Assembly: GCA_013695265.1 (NCBI GenBank)
Contig: JACDAU010000276.1
Location: 1 to 7,113 of the forward strand
Direction of reading: 5' to 3'
DNA length: 7,113 nucleotides
Origin: Chloroflexia bacterium
GTDB taxonomy: Bacteria > Chloroflexota > Chloroflexia > Thermobaculales > Thermobaculaceae
In this document: in pieces, positions 1-5,747 of the stretch
How the letters are laid out: the number at the start of each line of letters is the position of its first letter
Position numbering within the stretch: the first letter of the stretch is position 1
Translations under genes and position numbers: made by a program
The notes under the pieces: model-generated
The model's database searches: none
The model's input: the letters and a program-made list of their open reading frames with translations, nothing else
What the model was told of the DNA's origin: nothing

Positions 1-18
1 CCGCGGTGCTGGTCTCGA

Positions 19-1152
19 TTACGGAAACGCCTGCTCTAGTTGCATCTGGGGTCGTCGTACCAGGACGTATATGCGCAGGTGCGCGCCGTCCATCACAAGC
101 CGGATCTCTCGCTCTTGCTGCCATCGGCGCACTTCTGCGGCCAGCACCTGCTCAAAAAGCCGCGCCTCACTCGTGAGCAGCACCATCCGCGCGCCGGGGA
201 CCGCAACCCGCGCCGCCTCTGCGAGAAGCCGGGGATACAGCAGCTCGTTCTCCCGGTGCGAGCCGACGAGGTGACCGAACGGCAGGTCGCCGGTGAGAGC
301 GGAAACCGAGGCGTCCGGCATCGGCAAGCTCCCGGCGTCCTCCTGCGCCAGCCGCGCCGCTCGATGGTACCCGGCCGCGTGCAGGTTCCTTTGGGCACAC
401 GCAAGCGCGTGTGGGTCGGTGTCGATGCCGAGCACCTCGTGTGCCGGGCCGCGCTGGAGCCGCTCGATCAACAACGTGCCCGAGCCACACGCGAGGTTGA
501 GATAGACGTCAGCCGGCATGGGCCGGGTCAGATCCACCATCACACGGGCAACGCTCGCATTCAACGCGCCGGGCATGTCGCACACCCGCCAGCGCCGCGC
601 AGAGAGTGGCCGAGGCGAGAGGCGCACGGACACCTCGAAGCCGTCCCCCGACAACGCCCGGCGGACCCGCACCAGCAGATCGCCGCCTTCCATGGTAGGT
701 TGCAGCCCCGTGTCGCTCGCGATCTCCGCGCGCAGTCGCTCGAACACCCTGGATTCCGCGCCCGCCGCGCTAATACGGAAGGTCTCGAATGCGCCGAACT
801 GGTGCAGCGCGAGCGCCACCTGGACCAGGCGCAGCACCTGCTGGAGGTGCTGATGCCCGAGCAGCGCGAGCGGGCGCGGTACGGCGAATTGCCGAACGGC
901 GTATACCGCGCCAGCGGTACGCAGTTCAAGCAGCTCACGCGGATCCCCCTCGTATGCGAAGCCGACGTTGCCGGGCTTGGCGGCGGGGAGGAGAGTCGCT
1001 GCGGGCGCGTGTCGCCGCTGCAGTTCGGCGGTGGCAAACTCCTCCAGGCCCGGCGTGACTTCAAGCTCGTAGCGTAGCGGTGCGGGGTTGTCCCGTACCT
1101 GCGCCTCGCGCGGCTTCTTTCCCGAACGCCCTCTGGCTGTCTCTTTACGCAC
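19..1152 (-). CDS. THUMP-domain class I SAM-dependent RNA methyltransferase, probable tRNA guanine-N2 methyltransferase
   Basis: This enzyme probably transfers a methyl group from S-adenosylmethionine to N2 of a guanine in tRNA; the family includes TrmN/Trm14 (m2G6) and eukaryotic THUMPD3. Numbering from the GTG at 1152 (377 aa), a THUMP-like RNA-binding region spans about residues 25-180 and begins RYELEVTPGLEEF. A Rossmann methyltransferase domain follows: PGALNASVARVMVDL (194-208), SAM-binding NLACGSGT (219-226), acidic GIDTDP (242-247) and catalytic motif IV DLPFG (289-293). DLPFG replaces the NPPY type of most N-methyltransferases and resembles the THUMPD3 form. The frame is open back to 1284, but that stretch covers the divergent gene's start and lacks family similarity. 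GTG 1152 is the only good start between there and the THUMP region. It has no ribosome binding site but lies 5 nt after a TATACT box, so the mRNA may be leaderless. Family confidence is high; the exact target base is inferred. Confidence 0.88.
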   Translation of the reverse strand: MRKETARGRSGKKPREAQVRDNPAPLRYELEVTPGLEEFATAELQRRHAPAATLLPAAKPGNVGFAYEGDPRELLELRTAGAVYAVRQFAVPRPLALLGHQHLQQVLRLVQVALALHQFGAFETFRISAAGAESRVFERLRAEIASDTGLQPTMEGGDLLVRVRRALSGDGFEVSVRLSPRPLSARRWRVCDMPGALNASVARVMVDLTRPMPADVYLNLACGSGTLLIERLQRGPAHEVLGIDTDPHALACAQRNLHAAGYHRAARLAQEDAGSLPMPDASVSALTGDLPFGHLVGSHRENELLYPRLLAEAARVAVPGARMVLLTSEARLFEQVLAAEVRRWQQEREIRLVMDGAHLRIYVLVRRPQMQLEQAFP

Positions 1153-1155
1153 GCT

Positions 1156-1167
1156 CCAGTATACTGG
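1156..1167. promoter_or_regulatory. Palindromic divergent promoter element, CCAGTATACTGG
   Basis: A perfect 12-bp palindrome lies in the 55-bp gap between the divergent methyltransferase and transporter genes. By symmetry each strand reads TATACT, a close match to the -10 consensus: 1160-1165 on plus and 1163-1158 on minus. On minus, the box ends 5 nt before the methyltransferase GTG, the spacing of leaderless transcripts. On plus, a start near 1172 would leave an untranslated leader of about 36 nt containing AGGAGG. Neither strand has a good -35: CTGTCT (1137-1142) on plus is weak and nothing convincing is seen on minus. It could also be a regulator's operator. Confidence 0.5.
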
Positions 1168-1197
1168 CTGGAACGGTGCGGGCAGGAAGCAGAACGC

Positions 1198-1203
1198 AGG
1201 AGG
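1198..1203 (+). promoter_or_regulatory. Ribosome binding site AGGAGG deciding the transporter start
   Basis: A full AGGAGG lies 4 nt before the GTG at 1208. It is the only strong Shine-Dalgarno sequence in the open frame that runs from 1088, so it supports a start at 1208 rather than the upstream ATG/GTG codons, which lie inside the promoter region or the divergent gene. Confidence 0.65.
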
Positions 1204-1207
1204 CCAG

Positions 1208-2461
1208 GTGGGGACGACGCTGGCATGGGTGCGGACCCCGATCGGGCGGGGCTTCGCGCTCGCGACGATAGCAACGGCGGCCACGGGTTTCGCGATGGCA
1301 GCACAGCAGAACGTCGTCGCGAATTACTTCCAGGACGACCTGGGACTCAAGGGGTCGCAGTTCGGATACATCACGGCGATTCGCGAGATACCCGGCTTTC
1401 TGCTGATCTTCCTGACGGCGCTCTTCTATCGGCTCTCCCTCCCCCGCCTCACTGCGGGCGCGCTCGTGTTGCTCGCGATTGGCTACGGCTTCTATGGTGT
1501 ATCGGACAGCTTCTGGACCGTCGCCCCCTGGGTCGTGCTGAGTTCCATGGGGTATCACACCTGGCTGCAAACGCAGTCCGCGCTCGGCATGAGCCTGACG
1601 GTGGAGAGCCGCTCCGGGAGCATGCTGGGGCGGCTGGCCGCAGTGAACAGCGCGGGCACGCTCGCGGCGATGCTGGTGGTGCTCGCGGGCTTTCAGTACG
1701 GCTGGCTGGGTTTCCGCTCAACGTTCGCGCTCTGCGGAGTGCTCGCGCTCGTGGCCGCCGTGGCAATTGTCGGCTTCCCACACATGCACGACGGCGAGGT
1801 GCGCGCCGAGGCGGTTCGGCGGGAGCGCATCGTGTACCGCCGGGAGTACCGATACTACTATCTGTTGAGTTTACTGGACGGCGCCCGCCAGCAGATCTTC
1901 TTCTCGTTCGGGCTGTGGGTGCTGGTGAACCACTTCGGGCTTGACGTGCCGCGCATCTCCGCCATCCTGCTGGCCGGGACGACGCTCGGCATCCTGACGG
2001 GTCCGTGGATCGGGCGGATGGTGGACGAGCACGGCGAGCGGCACATGCTCGCCATCGTCAACGTGGCGTACGTCGTCGCGCTCATAGGCTACGCGCTCGT
2101 GGATAACGTCGTCGTCGCGGTGCTGTGCTACGTGACGTACACACTCGTCTTCCCGCTCTCCCACATCGGCGCGGCGACGTACCTGCGCAAGGTCGCCACG
2201 TCGGACGAGGTCGCGCCGTCGCTCGCGATGGGCCTCACGATGCAGCACGCCGCGGCGATTGTTGTGCCCATCGCAACCGGGTACGTGCTCAACTACGTGG
2301 GTTACCAGTGGCCGTTCCTCGTCGCGAGCGGCTTCGCGTGCCTGACATTCGCGGTCACCCGCCGCCTTTCGCCCGAGACGCAGAAGTCACCACGGCGGAT
2401 CGCGGAGGAGGCGCAAGCAGGGCGCGCCCAGTCATCAGCGAGCGTCGCAGCGGGTCGGTGA
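1208..2461 (+). CDS. Major facilitator superfamily (MFS) transporter
   Basis: This is a polytopic inner-membrane protein of 417 aa, the usual MFS length, expected to move a small solute by facilitated diffusion or proton coupling. Hydrophobic segments compatible with 12 helices are arranged as two halves around a charged loop at about residues 191-215 (HMHDGEVRAEAVRRERIVYR). The second half keeps a recognisable MFS motif A between helices 8 and 9: GPWIGRMVDEHGERHM (265-280), with the G-x3-D-x2-G-x-R spacing. The equivalent loop in the first half (YRLSLPRL) has lost that motif, as in many divergent MFS members. The C-terminus is a hydrophilic tail rich in Ser, Ala and Arg. The substrate cannot be read from sequence. 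The downstream Gfo/Idh/MocA dehydrogenase, 88 bp away on the same strand, suggests a sugar, polyol or related organic compound. The GTG start at 1208 is chosen by its AGGAGG. Confidence 0.88.
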   Translation: MGTTLAWVRTPIGRGFALATIATAATGFAMAAQQNVVANYFQDDLGLKGSQFGYITAIREIPGFLLIFLTALFYRLSLPRLTAGALVLLAIGYGFYGVSDSFWTVAPWVVLSSMGYHTWLQTQSALGMSLTVESRSGSMLGRLAAVNSAGTLAAMLVVLAGFQYGWLGFRSTFALCGVLALVAAVAIVGFPHMHDGEVRAEAVRRERIVYRREYRYYYLLSLLDGARQQIFFSFGLWVLVNHFGLDVPRISAILLAGTTLGILTGPWIGRMVDEHGERHMLAIVNVAYVVALIGYALVDNVVVAVLCYVTYTLVFPLSHIGAATYLRKVATSDEVAPSLAMGLTMQHAAAIVVPIATGYVLNYVGYQWPFLVASGFACLTFAVTRRLSPETQKSPRRIAEEAQAGRAQSSASVAAGR

Positions 2462-2537
2462 GCCACCAGCAGCGACGTTCTCGTATAGCCGGTGCCAGAA
2501 CCGCCGTCCGCGAAACGCACAAGTCCGCTAAAGAAAC

Positions 2538-2542
2538 GAGGG
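2538..2542 (+). promoter_or_regulatory. Ribosome binding site GAGGG of the dehydrogenase
   Basis: GAGGG lies 7 nt before the ATG at 2550, with a second GAGG (2544-2547) too close to act. The 88-bp gap after the transporter shows no good promoter or terminator, which fits co-transcription of the pair. Confidence 0.55.
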
Positions 2543-2549
2543 CGAGGCT

Positions 2550-3590
2550 ATGAGAGTTGGGTTGTTCGGCGCGGGCCGCATCGGCGCCTTTCACGCGCAG
2601 ACTCTGGCGGAACACCCCGATGTCCATGCCCTGCTCATCGCCGACACGGACGTGGCGACCGCGAGAGCCCTCGCCGAACAGGTCGGAGGAGAAACGGTGG
2701 ACGCCTCGGCCCTCACCGGCGCCGGTCTCGACGCCGTGGTTATCGCCGCCACGACATCAGCGCACGTCGATCTCATCACCGCCTGCCTCGACGCCAACTT
2801 GCCCACCTTCTGCGAGAAGCCGATCGCGCTCGGCCTCGATGAGACGCGTGCGGTGGTCGAGCGCGCTGAGTCGTCGGGCGCGACCGTGCAGATTGGCTTC
2901 CAGCGGCGCTTCGACGCGGGATACGGGGAGGCGAAGCGCCGCATCGACACTGGCGCGCTGGGCACGATCTACTCGCTGCGCCTCGCCAGCCACGACCCCG
3001 ACCCGCCGCACGACGCGTATATCCCCACGAGTGGTGGCATCTACCGTGACCTGCACATCCACGACTTCGACGTGCTGCTGTGGCTCACTGGGGGCGTGGC
3101 CCACGAGGTGTACGCCCGTGGCAGCGTGCGTGGGTTCCCGGCGTTCGAGCAGCACGGGGACGTGGACACCTCCGCCGCGCTCGTGACAATGACCGATGGA
3201 GTGCTTGCGGTGCTCACGGGCGGACGGCACGACCCGCTTGGCTACGACATCCGTACCGAGGTCTTCGGCTCGAAGGACAGCATCTCGGTCGGGCTCGACG
3301 CGCGAACACCCTTGCACTCCGTCGAGCCGGGCGCGAGCTTCCCGGCTGGCCCCGGCTACCCCGGCTTCACGGTGCGCTTCGCGGACGCGTACCGGGCCGA
3401 GATCGCTGTCTTCCTGGATGTGGCGCGCGGGAGAGCCGAGAATCCGTGCCCGCCGCGCGAAGCGCTGGAGGCGCTCTGCCTCGCGGAAGCCGCGGACACC
3501 TCGCTCAGGGAACACCGCCCGGTGCGAACGGCGGAGATCAGACCAGCCGCCGGACAGGGCCGGGCATCGGCGACTCGGCACCGTCCGTAG
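2550..3590 (+). CDS. Gfo/Idh/MocA-family NAD(P)-dependent oxidoreductase
   Basis: This is a cytoplasmic dehydrogenase of 346 aa in the glucose-fructose oxidoreductase / inositol 2-dehydrogenase family, which oxidises a hydroxyl on sugars, inositols or related polyols with NAD(P). The N-terminal Rossmann fold has GAGRIG (7-12: G7, G9, G12) and an acidic end of strand 2, ADTD (31-34), as expected for NAD preference. CEKPIAL (88-94) carries the family's EKP motif with Lys90. The catalytic segment GGIYRDLHIHDFD (162-174) supplies Asp167 and His171, the D-x3-H pair of inositol dehydrogenases, so the Lys/Asp/His set is complete. GFQRRFD (116-122) is the typical strand opening the C-terminal substrate domain. 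The last 15-20 residues (AAGQGRASATRHRP) look like a poorly conserved tail, and the stop codon lies in a repeat cluster. The upstream transporter may import its substrate. Family certain, substrate unknown. Confidence 0.93.
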   Translation: MRVGLFGAGRIGAFHAQTLAEHPDVHALLIADTDVATARALAEQVGGETVDASALTGAGLDAVVIAATTSAHVDLITACLDANLPTFCEKPIALGLDETRAVVERAESSGATVQIGFQRRFDAGYGEAKRRIDTGALGTIYSLRLASHDPDPPHDAYIPTSGGIYRDLHIHDFDVLLWLTGGVAHEVYARGSVRGFPAFEQHGDVDTSAALVTMTDGVLAVLTGGRHDPLGYDIRTEVFGSKDSISVGLDARTPLHSVEPGASFPAGPGYPGFTVRFADAYRAEIAVFLDVARGRAENPCPPREALEALCLAEAADTSLREHRPVRTAEIRPAAGQGRASATRHRP

Positions 3591-3593
3591 GGT

Positions 3594-3607
3594 CGTTCAA
3601 TTGAACG
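3594..3607. promoter_or_regulatory. 14-bp perfect palindrome CGTTCAATTGAACG
   Basis: A perfect 14-bp palindrome begins 4 nt after the dehydrogenase stop. It is AT-rich at the centre in otherwise GC-rich DNA, as dimeric regulator sites often are. Its right half overlaps the first unit of the 11-bp tandem repeat. The factor that would bind it is unknown. Confidence 0.45.
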
Positions 3608-3623
3608 CCCGCTGAACGCCCGC
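3602..3623. repeat. Tandem 11-bp direct repeat TGAACGCCCGC x2, PHO-box-like
   Basis: Two identical 11-bp units abut at 3602-3612 and 3613-3623. On the minus strand they place GTTCA at an exact 11-bp period. Head-to-tail 11-bp units are the layout bound by OmpR/PhoB-family response regulators, and GTTCA-type units occur in actinobacterial PhoP boxes. CATACT (3631-3636), 7 nt downstream on plus, could be a -10 for an activator-dependent promoter, but no intact gene follows it. Binding is inferred; the repeat is seen directly. Confidence 0.5.
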
Positions 3624-3716
3624 ACGACCCCATACTGTCGCCGTCCGTGCCTGAGACCGGCGCGGACCGTCTACGGGCGCGGGGAGAGTCTCAGGTTGCC
3701 GTGGTCGATCTCGATC

Positions 3717-4349
3717 TCAACCTTGCTCGTGGACGAGCGCGTTCAAGCGCTCGGTCTCGCGGTGGACGATGCCGAGGTATTGCCGGAGCTCGGGCGGGGC
3801 GGGGGCGTGCTACCGGACGCCGTCTACGGCGAGCAGCAAGGACTCCACGTGACCACGGATGCTCGCCGCCGGAGTTCGGAGCTCGTGGCTGACGTTGACG
3901 ATTAGTTCGCGGCGGCTCTGTTCGGCGCGCTCGGCCTTGACCTCCTGCCGCTCCACGCGCGCCTCCGTCTCCTGAAGTTTCTGCGCCGTGTCGCTGGTTC
4001 CGAGCATGGCGAAGGCGAGCGCGCCAAGGCGCGTCGTCAGAAGGTTAAGCCCGTGCAGCGAGATGGGAAAGAGCGCCACCGCTAAGGGCGGCCCCAGCAG
4101 CGCGCCGACTGCGGCGCCCACCCCGTAGGTTGCACCCGTGACGAAGGCGACGGGGAGCGCGGCAAGCCAGGCGATGAGCGCAATCGCACCAGTGGCGAGG
4201 GAGAACCCGAGCACACCGAGCGGGAACCGCAGCAGCAGGTACGCGAGGATTGTCCAGGTGACCGGCGAGAAGAAGTACGCGCTCGCGCGCCGCAGGAAGG
4301 GGCCGGAGGCGATGGTCGGACCGACGATCGGGGGTATTGGGGGATTACG
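3717..4349 (-). pseudogene. Decayed sensor histidine kinase: membrane sensor and H-box only
   Basis: In one minus-strand frame the sequence reads as an N-terminal cytoplasmic segment, SPVTWTILAYLLLRFPLGV (about 4270-4212), hydrophobic segments, a charged coiled-coil-like linker (KLQETEARVERQEVKAERA) and the H-box ELIVNVSHELRTP, with phospho-acceptor His at 3885-3887. The opening resembles the 'putative sensor' domain (PF13796-like) of Chloroflexota and actinobacterial kinases. Three defects are visible. No ATG or GTG precedes the first membrane segment in this frame, and the only start (GTG 4214) lies inside it with no ribosome binding site. A TAG at 3812-3810 interrupts the dimerisation helix, after which the same frame continues with PPELRQYLGIVHRETERLNALVHE, still kinase-like, to a TGA at 3719-3717. 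No N, G1 or G2 ATP-binding boxes follow, and a possible shifted remnant reads VEIEIDHGNLRLSPRP to 3674. No partner response regulator is adjacent. Confidence 0.72.
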
Positions 4350-4595
4350 TATCCGGCGGCGGCGGCGGTGTGGCCGAGGGCGCAGGGGCAGCGCCAGTTC
4401 TGCGGAGGCAGGGTGTGGACCTGCCCGCGCACTGCCCGGGACCGTACCTGATTTTGGGGCCGGTGGGCGCGGTTACCCCAACTGCCACGGCGACGAGGTA
4501 GCAGGCATCTGCGACGCCAGCGACCCGGCGACACAATCCCACCCGACGCTGGCCCTCGTCCTGCAAGGGAGCAGCGCACGAACGTCATGAGCAGG
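4350..4595. other. Region without a convincing gene between the kinase remnant and the deacetylase
   Basis: Open frames here on both strands are GC-rich shadows with no recognised domain. One minus-strand frame (4345-4566) reads PKIRYGPGQCAGRSTPC, then LRRTGAA and a Pro-rich end (PSATPPPPPDT). That vaguely recalls a zinc-ribbon followed by a Pro linker, and may be the remnant of a gene or kinase N-terminus that once preceded the pseudogene. It lacks a full set of four Cys and I do not call it a gene. No clear sigma-type promoter for the deacetylase was found. Confidence 0.35.
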
Positions 4596-4602
4596 AAAGG
4601 AG
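4596..4602 (+). promoter_or_regulatory. Ribosome binding site AAAGGAG deciding the deacetylase start
   Basis: AAAGGAG lies 8 nt before GTG 4611. The earlier in-frame ATG (4587) has only AAGGGAG at 4565-4571, 15 nt away. This favours the GTG start, which also puts the first family strand close to the N-terminus as usual. Confidence 0.55.
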
Positions 4603-4610
4603 TGAGGAGC

Positions 4611-5330
4611 GTGGAGTTCCAAGCAAGCGGCTGGCGGTTGCTGGCGATTGTCGCGCACCCGGACGACGCGGAGTTCAGCGCGGGCGGCACGATAGCGCGC
4701 TGGCTGCAGGAGGGCGGCGAGGCGCACTACCTCGTCTGCACCGATGGCGCGGCGGGCGGTGGCGACCCGTCACACACGCCGGAGTGGCTGCGCGAGAATC
4801 GCGAGCGGGAGCAGCGGGAGGCGGCAGAGTTCCTGGGCGTGAACAGCGTCGAGTTCCTGCGCCACCGCGACGGGGAGCTGATCGCCTCGCTGGAGCTGCG
4901 CCGGCAGATCGCGCGCGAGGTGCGCCGGGTGCGGCCCGATGTTGCCCTCGTGCCGAACTCCGCGCGCCACTGGCGCGCTGGCGCAACGTCCCTGCGCATC
5001 TTCCACCCAGATCACATCGCGGTTGGCGAGGCGGCGCTCGCGGCGCTGTATCCCGGTGTGGGCAACGCGTGGACGTTTACGGAGCTGCTCGCCGAGGGGC
5101 TGCAGCCGCACACGGTGCCCGAGATCTGGGTGACCGGCACGGGGGAGCCCGATTATGCCGTGGACATCTCAGCGAGCTTTGATCTCAAAATCGGCGCGAT
5201 CCGCAAACACGCGAGCCAGGTCGGTGACCGACCGATCGAGGAACGGCTGGCGGAGCGGGCGCGACAGGCCGGGGCGCCATTCGGCCTGGAATGCGCGGAG
5301 ACGTTCCTCCGGCTGGTCATCGACTGGTAA
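4611..5330 (+). CDS. PIG-L family zinc-dependent deacetylase
   Basis: This is a cytoplasmic metal-dependent amidase of 239 aa, of the LmbE/PIG-L family that removes acetyl groups from N-acetylglucosamine-type substrates (for example MshB and BshB in low-molecular-weight thiol synthesis, or sugar moieties of natural products). The first strand runs LLAIVAHPDDAEFSAGGT (10-27). His16 and Asp19 are the expected zinc ligands and Asp18 the general base. FHPDH (131-135) supplies the second motif, with His135 as third ligand and His132 beside it. TDGAAGG (44-50) and the FLRHRDGEL region (82-90) also match the family, and DYAVDIS with a later KHASQV segment marks the usual C-terminal end. Length fits the BshB-like group better than the longer MshB proteins. 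No thiol-synthesis or glycosyltransferase gene is nearby, so the substrate is open. It appears to be a single-gene unit. An ATG start at 4587 would add 8 residues. Confidence 0.92.
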   Translation: MEFQASGWRLLAIVAHPDDAEFSAGGTIARWLQEGGEAHYLVCTDGAAGGGDPSHTPEWLRENREREQREAAEFLGVNSVEFLRHRDGELIASLELRRQIAREVRRVRPDVALVPNSARHWRAGATSLRIFHPDHIAVGEAALAALYPGVGNAWTFTELLAEGLQPHTVPEIWVTGTGEPDYAVDISASFDLKIGAIRKHASQVGDRPIEERLAERARQAGAPFGLECAETFLRLVIDW

Positions 5331-5343
5331 TCGGGAGCGCCGC

Positions 5344-5368
5344 ACGGTCCATGAATATTCTGGACCGT
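5344..5368. terminator. Hairpin downstream of the deacetylase
   Basis: ACGGTCCA (5344-5351) and TGGACCGT (5361-5368) are perfect 8-bp arms around a 9-nt loop that itself contains the palindrome GAATATTC. It lies 13 nt after the deacetylase stop, where a terminator is expected. Only two T residues follow, so it is not a textbook intrinsic terminator; it could instead be a 3'-end stabilising hairpin or a protein-binding site. Confidence 0.4.
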
Positions 5369-5706
5369 TCGTGAGTAGAGGACAATGCTGCCTGGCTCAA
5401 GCCGACTAGTTGCGCTGGAAGGTTCGAAATGGGGCAAGGTTGGCAGCGGGAGTTTCGCATGCGCTCGGTATATTGGCTGTGTGCTGTCTGCCCCGGCTGT
5501 TCTCCACTAACCGGGCGGGACCAGTAGCGTCCCGTCGCCAGGGGGTAACGACTCACTTCCGTGCTTTAACTCTAACTGCCCTGCACCACACTGATAAGGC
5601 GGGTTTCGAGCGCGCGCGGGTGCTATTTTGGCTCAGGTCACGCATTGCTTCCTATGAAGTGCAGCACTTCGCGGGCGCGGGGCCAGCTGGCCGGTGCGGG
5701 CATTGC
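5369..5706. other. Long noncoding gap upstream of the ArsR operon
   Basis: A frame open from 5410 into the ArsR gene has no family similarity before 5755 and I treat it as untranslated. The gap looks somewhat less GC-rich than its neighbours. It contains an imperfect hairpin (5514-5536, GGCGGGAC / GTCCCGTC with one G-T pair), a 15-bp palindrome GAAGTGC-A-GCACTTC (5656-5670) and a 12-bp palindrome GGCCAGCTGGCC (5681-5692). No tRNA, small gene or mobile-element end was recognised. Confidence 0.45.
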
Positions 5707-5722
5707 TCAACCAATAGGTTGA
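5707..5722. promoter_or_regulatory. ArsR-type operator O1, TCAACC-AATA-GGTTGA
   Basis: A perfect 6-bp inverted repeat with a 4-bp centre overlaps the first four bases of the -35 box (5719-5724). It shares the TCAACC-N4-GGTTGA core with the second site 40 bp downstream. The spacing, about four helical turns, would put two repressor dimers on the same DNA face. The likely ligand is the ArsR-family protein encoded immediately downstream. Confidence 0.7.
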
Positions 5723-5747
5723 CAAACACCCTGCCTCGTGTTATCCT
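5719..5747 (+). promoter_or_regulatory. Sigma70-type promoter of the ArsR operon
   Basis: A perfect -35 TTGACA (5719-5724) and -10 TATCCT (5742-5747) are separated by the ideal 17 nt. Transcription would begin about 7 nt after the -10, at or next to the ATG at 5755, so the mRNA is probably leaderless; no ribosome binding site precedes that ATG. Both boxes are overlapped by inverted repeats, indicating repression by occlusion. Confidence 0.8.

Larger units (their letters stand above)
3590..3630. repeat. Inverted repeat GGGTCGT / ACGACCC
   Basis: A 7-bp perfect inverted repeat (3590-3596 and 3624-3630) begins on the last base of the dehydrogenase stop codon and encloses 27 nt. The transcript could form a stem-loop at the 3' end of the MFS-dehydrogenase unit, but no T-run follows on either strand, so a classical intrinsic terminator is not supported. 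Confidence 0.4.
3581..3648. repeat. 8-bp direct repeats CCGTCCGT flanking a repeat cluster
   Basis: CCGTCCGT occurs at 3581-3588, covering the dehydrogenase's last codons, and again at 3641-3648. The 52 bp between them hold an inverted repeat, a palindrome and an 11-bp tandem repeat. The arrangement superficially resembles a small element with a target-site duplication. No transposon end is recognised and an 8-mer pair this close in GC-rich DNA can arise by chance. Confidence 0.4.

Noticed and set aside
40..1077. A 345-codon open frame on the plus strand opposite the methyltransferase
   Set aside because: It shows no domain and has the Arg/His/Gln-rich composition of an antisense shadow; the minus strand carries complete THUMP and SAM motifs.
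1088..1207. N-terminal extension of the MFS transporter to the earliest start at 1088
   Set aside because: It lies antisense to the methyltransferase N-terminus and upstream of the promoter, and AGGAGG precedes GTG 1208.
1153..1284. N-terminal extension of the methyltransferase to the upstream ATG at 1284
   Set aside because: The added residues match nothing in the family and would overlap the transporter's ribosome binding site and first codons; GTG 1152 sits right after a -10 box.
2757..3581. A 274-codon minus-strand frame opposite the dehydrogenase
   Set aside because: Shadow of a strongly conserved plus-strand gene; no ribosome binding site or domain.
3647..3892. A plus-strand frame starting just after the PHO-box-like repeat and CATACT
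   Set aside because: Its sequence is Arg/Gly/Ala-rich and mostly antisense to the kinase remnant; no ribosome binding site or known domain.
4361..4369. Short GGC-rich trinucleotide run resembling a microsatellite
   Set aside because: Only a few units in GC-rich DNA; no sign of function.
4138..4590. A 150-codon plus-strand frame upstream of the deacetylase
   Set aside because: No similarity, low-complexity Arg/Gly composition, and its first half is antisense to the kinase's membrane segments.
5395..5450. A tRNA-like GGTTCGAAA T-loop sequence
   Set aside because: The flanking bases do not form a T-stem and no acceptor, D or anticodon arm can be drawn around it.
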